Origin: Bacteroidota bacterium
Lineage (GTDB): Bacteria; Bacteroidota; Bacteroidia; Bacteroidales; Lentimicrobiaceae
Assembly: GCA_023417935.1 (NCBI GenBank)
Contig: JAEZDY010000042.1
Coordinates: forward strand, 186,001-250,000
Direction: 5' to 3'
DNA: 64,000 bases
Positions 60,518-64,000 of this stretch are shown here, in pieces. The notes beneath the pieces were generated by a model, which ran no database searches, had not been told where the DNA came from, and was given only the letters and a program-made list of their open reading frames with translations. Numbering within the stretch: position 1 is the first letter of the stretch; every line of letters begins with the position of its first letter. The position numbers and the translations under genes are program-made.

Positions 60518-61981
60518 ATGACTAAAAAAAGTATTTTGGCGACAATCATTATGTTGTTTTTGTCGCCGCTTTTGTTTGCACAAGCCGATACTCTTTTAAT
60601 TCAGGCTGACAGTGCTATAGCTGATACAATTGCACAAACCACAGTTAAAATGGCAAATATTCATGCCGTAAGTGATAGTGGAACGGGTATTACATTGATG
60701 GGCTTATTAAGAGGTTTGCTTGGTTTATGCAGCCTAATACTGATTGCCTGGATTTTTAGCTCTAACCGAAAAGCAATTGCATGGAAAGTGGTTATTATAG
60801 GATTAATAATTCAAATTACCCTGGCAGCTGGAATATTATATCTGGGACCAGTACGCTATGTGTTCGAGTTTGTAGGTAAGATATTTGTTTCAATACTCGA
60901 TTTTACTAAGGCTGGTAGTGTTTTCTTACTAGGAGGTCTAATGAATTCAGAAACTTATGGATTTATTTTTGCCTTCCAGGTTCTGCCAACAATCATCTTT
61001 TTCTCCGCACTTACCAGTTTGTTGTTTTATCTTGGTATCATACAGAAGATAGTATATGCCCTGGCATGGCTAATGACGAAGGCTTTGAAGATATCCGGTG
61101 CTGAGAGTTTATCGGTTGCAGGAAATATATTCCTTGGTCAAACCGAAGCACCGCTTATGATAAAAGCCTATCTGGAAAAGATGAACCGGTCAGAAATACT
61201 TTTAGTGATGATAGGTGGGATGGCTACTCTAGCAGGAGGTGTACTGGCCGCATACATAAGTTTTTTGGGAGGTAATGATCCTGTTCAAAGATTACTTTTT
61301 GCCAAGCATCTTTTAGCGGCATCAGTTATGGCTGCCCCGGGTGCTGTTATAATTTCAAAGATTCTTGTGCCGCAAACCGAAGCTTTCAGCAGTAATATAG
61401 AAATTACTAAAGATAAGGTGGGAAGTAATGTACTTGATGCAATTTCCAATGGAACAACTGAAGGTTTAAAACTTGCTGTTAATGTTGCTGCAATGTTATT
61501 GGTATTCATAGCCTTCATAGCCTTTGTTAATTTCTTGTTGCTCAAAACAGGAAGTCTTTTTAATCTTAATGAAACAGTGGCATCTATGACAAATGGTCAA
61601 TATACAGTGCTATCATTGCAAGTTATACTGGGATATTTGTTTGCTCCTCTTATGTGGCTTATAGGTGTGGCAGGTAACGATATAATAATGATTGGTCAGC
61701 TACTGGGTGAAAAGATAATAATGACCGAATTTATTGGTTACGTGAGTCTGGCTGATTTAAAGGAAACTGCGAGGTTAACAAACCCTAAGAGTATAATTAT
61801 GGCTACCTATATGTTGTGTGGATTTGCCAACTTTGCTTCAATAGGTATTCAAATAGGGGGAATTGGGTCTTTAGCTCCGGGGAAAAGGGTACTACTATCA
61901 CAGTTTGGTATGAAAGCCCTGCTAGGTGGAACCCTTGCATCATTGTTATCTGCAACAATCATTGGTGTTATCCTGGGATAA
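60518..61981 (+). CDS. Concentrative nucleoside transporter (NupC/CNT family)
   Basis: 487 residues. After the extension, CNT motifs appear: ISGAESLSVAGNIFLGQTEA, PLMIKAYLEKMNRSEILLVM, GGMATLAGGVLAAYISFLGG and MLCGFANFASIGIQIGGIG. It imports nucleosides with a cation gradient. The N-terminus is unusual: a signal-peptide-like stretch (MTKKSILATIIMLFLSPLLF, cleavage after FAQ) and about 35 polar residues come before the first CNT helix, so the N-terminus would sit in the periplasm. Second gene after the DUF151 protein. Confidence 0.92.
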   Translation: MTKKSILATIIMLFLSPLLFAQADTLLIQADSAIADTIAQTTVKMANIHAVSDSGTGITLMGLLRGLLGLCSLILIAWIFSSNRKAIAWKVVIIGLIIQITLAAGILYLGPVRYVFEFVGKIFVSILDFTKAGSVFLLGGLMNSETYGFIFAFQVLPTIIFFSALTSLLFYLGIIQKIVYALAWLMTKALKISGAESLSVAGNIFLGQTEAPLMIKAYLEKMNRSEILLVMIGGMATLAGGVLAAYISFLGGNDPVQRLLFAKHLLAASVMAAPGAVIISKILVPQTEAFSSNIEITKDKVGSNVLDAISNGTTEGLKLAVNVAAMLLVFIAFIAFVNFLLLKTGSLFNLNETVASMTNGQYTVLSLQVILGYLFAPLMWLIGVAGNDIIMIGQLLGEKIIMTEFIGYVSLADLKETARLTNPKSIIMATYMLCGFANFASIGIQIGGIGSLAPGKRVLLSQFGMKALLGGTLASLLSATIIGVILG

Positions 61982-62030
61982 AAGGTCACTTCCACTATGT
62001 GCCACTCTAGTATGCTATCATTAAAAGAAA

Positions 62031-62054
62031 AGAGCTCCTGATAGCAGGAGCTCT
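62031..62054. terminator. Terminator between the transporter gene and the DIPF-repeat gene
   Basis: Perfect 10-bp stem AGAGCTCCTG / CAGGAGCTCT with an ATAG loop. On the minus strand TTTTCTTTTAA follows, so it mainly ends the 62096-62518 gene; the plus-strand transcript also passes it. Confidence 0.85.
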
Positions 62055-62095
62055 GAAGAGCAATTTGAGATTTTCAAGTTCACCAAAAACTTTAA

Positions 62096-62518
62096 CTACT
62101 TATTGCAATTTGTTTCAATACGTTCAGAAGCCATAATACTCCCATTCGCAAGGTATTCCTCAACTACACTGGCAGTATTAAAGGGAATATCATCAACATA
62201 TGCTTCTTCTTCAGGGTAGATGTTCAACAAGCTGTATGTGAAGACTGCTGATACTTCTGCAGTATTAAAAGGGATGTCGTTTATATAAGTTTCTTCTTCA
62301 GGTTTTTCAAGATTGAGGAATAATGATTTTAGCGCTACTACTTCAGTGCTGAATGGGATGTCGTTGATGTAGCTTTCTTCTTCAGGTATAGGGAGTGTCA
62401 TTGCTGTGCTAACTGCTAGTGTATCTTTGCCTGAGTAGGAAGCGTCTGTATTTCTGCCAACAAGTATAATAGTATTTAAGAGCAGAAATAGAATGGCGAA
62501 AGTGAGTTTTGTTTTCAT
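62096..62518 (-). CDS. Small secreted protein with three EEExYxxDIPF repeats
   Basis: 140 residues from the ATG at 62518, where a hydrophobic signal segment starts (MKTKLTFAILFLLLNTIILV); 15 open codons upstream are unlikely. Three imperfect 14-residue repeats, PEEESYINDIPFST (45-58), PEEETYINDIPFNT (73-86) and PEEEAYVDDIPFNT (102-115), are spaced 28 and 29 residues apart, with variable hydrophobic linkers. One cysteine (138). Similar EE-x-Y-x-DDIPF stretches occur, from memory, in other small Bacteroidetes exported proteins, but I know of no function. Terminator at 62031-62054. Confidence 0.8.
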   Translation of the reverse strand: MKTKLTFAILFLLLNTIILVGRNTDASYSGKDTLAVSTAMTLPIPEEESYINDIPFSTEVVALKSLFLNLEKPEEETYINDIPFNTAEVSAVFTYSLLNIYPEEEAYVDDIPFNTASVVEEYLANGSIMASERIETNCNK

Positions 62519-62658
62519 GGCTTCTTGTTTTACCGTGTACATATACCCCTTTACCAAAAGCATGCCAAACTGCTGAAACCCTTTATTATCAAGGCTTTCA
62601 GCCAGTATGCATGTTTTTATTGACTATAAAGTGTTCGTTTTCGGATACTAGATTTGCG

Positions 62659-64000
62659 CTAGCGGACGGAGGATGATTTTATGAATTTACCAGTGGTCAC
62701 TTTATTAGCGTCCCTTACAGTTATAAAGTATAAGCCTGGTGCCAGGTTACTTGTATCAAGCGTGAGTCGACTGCCGTTTATGTTTACGTCATTCATTAAT
62801 ACCTGAGGTCCTTTCATTGAATTGATGCTTACTACAGGCTTAATCAGGTTCCAACTCGTTTGAACTGCAATGCTTTCTGTTGCTGGATTTGGCGATATTG
62901 ACATATATGCGCTCTCATATTCTGGAAAACCTCCGCATATTTCAAAGGTCACGGTTAATTCATCCGACAATGTACATCCTGAATTTTGATAGATTACCTT
63001 AACAATAGCAGTGTTTAAGCCAATTCCCGCTGAATCAATGCTAAAACTTATTCCTGTTCCCTCTTCTACATTATTCACATACCAGGTAATCAAGTCGTAT
63101 CCATTATTAATAAGGAAGTTTAAGTTATGTTCTGCACATAAGATGGTATCATTGCCTAATTCAATTGGTTCTACCGCTATTACATTCACTTCCTGTGATG
63201 CGGATACACATATCCCTGAGTTATCACATACCAAAACCGTATATATAGTGGATACATCAGGTGCGACTGTAATAGATTGGGTTGTACTTTGGTTGCTCCA
63301 CATATAAGAGTACGGTGGGTTTCCGCCTTCAACCTGGGCAGTAAGGGTCACTGAATCCCCTATGCAGGTTGTTAAATCACTACCAAGATTTACAACAAGA
63401 GGTATAATATTACGCACTGAATCAATGTATTGTACTGAATATGAAAGCCCTTCCTGAGTTATAGTAAGTAATGGAACCGGAAAATCAGGACTCAACCATC
63501 TGTACTCGGTAATATTGCGTATTATGGGTATACCAGTTTGTAATGAGTCAAGGTAGAGGCTGTCTCTTTCATAAATAACCGATTTAACTCTAAGTGTACT
63601 AAAAGATCCATATGGGGTTACCAGCGTTCCTGATCCATCAACAGTGTTTACTCTCTTTTTATATTGATAAAAATAAGCAACAGGAGGGTATTGAATCTCA
63701 AAAGTTGATATACTGGAATCGGGCGTTGAATTAATGGAAAGAGGGAACTTGTATATGCGTTCAGGCACATCATATTTCAGTGGTAGTGGTATACCCATAA
63801 TGGTTGCTGCGAAACCTGCACGAACATAATCTGAGGTATTATTCTTGTAGAATTCAAAAGCATCAGTAACCTGCAAATCCACAAAATCCAACCCTTCAAT
63901 AGGCACAGCCAGGTTAGCTACTGTTGGCCCAAAAGTTAAATAGTAAAAAAAGTTAGTCTGTAATGGATTAATAAAACTAAGAACTGATTGTGCTGTGGGG
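62659..64000 (-). CDS. T9SS-sorted Ig-like protein, 5' part outside the window
   Basis: The frame stays open to the window edge (residues ahead of the first GTG read ...FFYYLTFGPTVANLAV), so the start lies beyond 64000 and only about 446 C-terminal residues are present. An N-terminal unknown domain (KYDVPERIYKFPLSINSTPD, FQIQYPP-like) is followed by an Ig/SprB-like repeat (GDSVTLTAQVEGGNPPYSYM, WSNQSTTQSITVAPDVSTIY), a second one (ELGNDTILCAEHN) and a type A T9SS sorting domain at the end (ISPNPATESIAVQ, LDTSNLAPGLYFITV). An exported, surface-located or released protein of unknown role. Confidence 0.87.
   Translation of the reverse strand, partial: PTAQSVLSFINPLQTNFFYYLTFGPTVANLAVPIEGLDFVDLQVTDAFEFYKNNTSDYVRAGFAATIMGIPLPLKYDVPERIYKFPLSINSTPDSSISTFEIQYPPVAYFYQYKKRVNTVDGSGTLVTPYGSFSTLRVKSVIYERDSLYLDSLQTGIPIIRNITEYRWLSPDFPVPLLTITQEGLSYSVQYIDSVRNIIPLVVNLGSDLTTCIGDSVTLTAQVEGGNPPYSYMWSNQSTTQSITVAPDVSTIYTVLVCDNSGICVSASQEVNVIAVEPIELGNDTILCAEHNLNFLINNGYDLITWYVNNVEEGTGISFSIDSAGIGLNTAIVKVIYQNSGCTLSDELTVTFEICGGFPEYESAYMSISPNPATESIAVQTSWNLIKPVVSINSMKGPQVLMNDVNINGSRLTLDTSNLAPGLYFITVRDANKVTTGKFIKSSSVR

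Overview
The window comes from a member of the Bacteroidota (Bacteroidetes), probably an environmental Bacteroidia lineage. Several independent signs agree. Two proteins end in type IX secretion (T9SS) sorting domains. TonB-dependent receptors begin with carboxypeptidase-regulatory-like domains. SecD and SecF are fused. An OmpA protein has the TPR/PD40/CRD/OmpA layout of PorE. Promoters fit the Bacteroidetes pattern (TTG, 19-21 bases, TAnnTTTG). The one tRNA lacks an encoded CCA. The DNA is AT-rich and looks like an ordinary chromosome; I see no phage, insertion sequence, CRISPR array or rRNA.

Layout. 1-10.4 kb: one minus-strand operon nuoA-B-C-D-H-I-J-K-L-M-N plus a small unknown gene, an 11-subunit complex I without NuoE/F/G at the usual place. 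10.6-13.9 kb: a plus-strand metal-type cassette (small Cys/His protein of the HYC_CC_PP type, TonB receptor with a Cys-Cys motif, secreted HMA-domain protein). 13.9-24.4 kb: quinone-oxidoreductase-like enzyme, secreted thioredoxin, smpB, a TPP-riboswitch-controlled TonB receptor (thiamin uptake), a lipoprotein, aroQ, a guanidinium-type SMR exporter, a glycosyltransferase, a GWxTD protein and a DUF116 protein. 24.4-34.5 kb: tRNA-Ser(UGA), pirin, a lemA/TPM/TPM cluster, htpG, ilvE and a purM-prfA-pyrF operon. 34.7-43.8 kb: PorE-like OmpA protein, tatA, secDF, a T9SS-exported FG-GAP protein and a small retropepsin-like protein, so this segment is rich in envelope and export functions. 43.8-53 kb: LOG-family protein, a lytic transglycosylase-uvrA pair, rfbC, lpdA, and a divergent Lrp regulator / Cys-Met lyase pair. 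53-64 kb: gcvP, an unknown protein, hppA, a DUF151 nuclease plus nucleoside transporter operon, a small secreted protein with three DIPF repeats, and the 3' part of a T9SS cargo protein cut by the window end.

Most genes are housekeeping. The least explained items are two intergenic fold-back arrays with an 11-bp period, each just 3' of a minus-strand gene (15697-15777 and 50969-51055); a degenerate aspartyl-protease-like domain fused to the PorE-like protein; the loss of a key proton-channel lysine in NuoM; the DIPF-repeat protein; and the Cys-rich metal cassette. Calls rest on reading motifs by eye; no database search was run.
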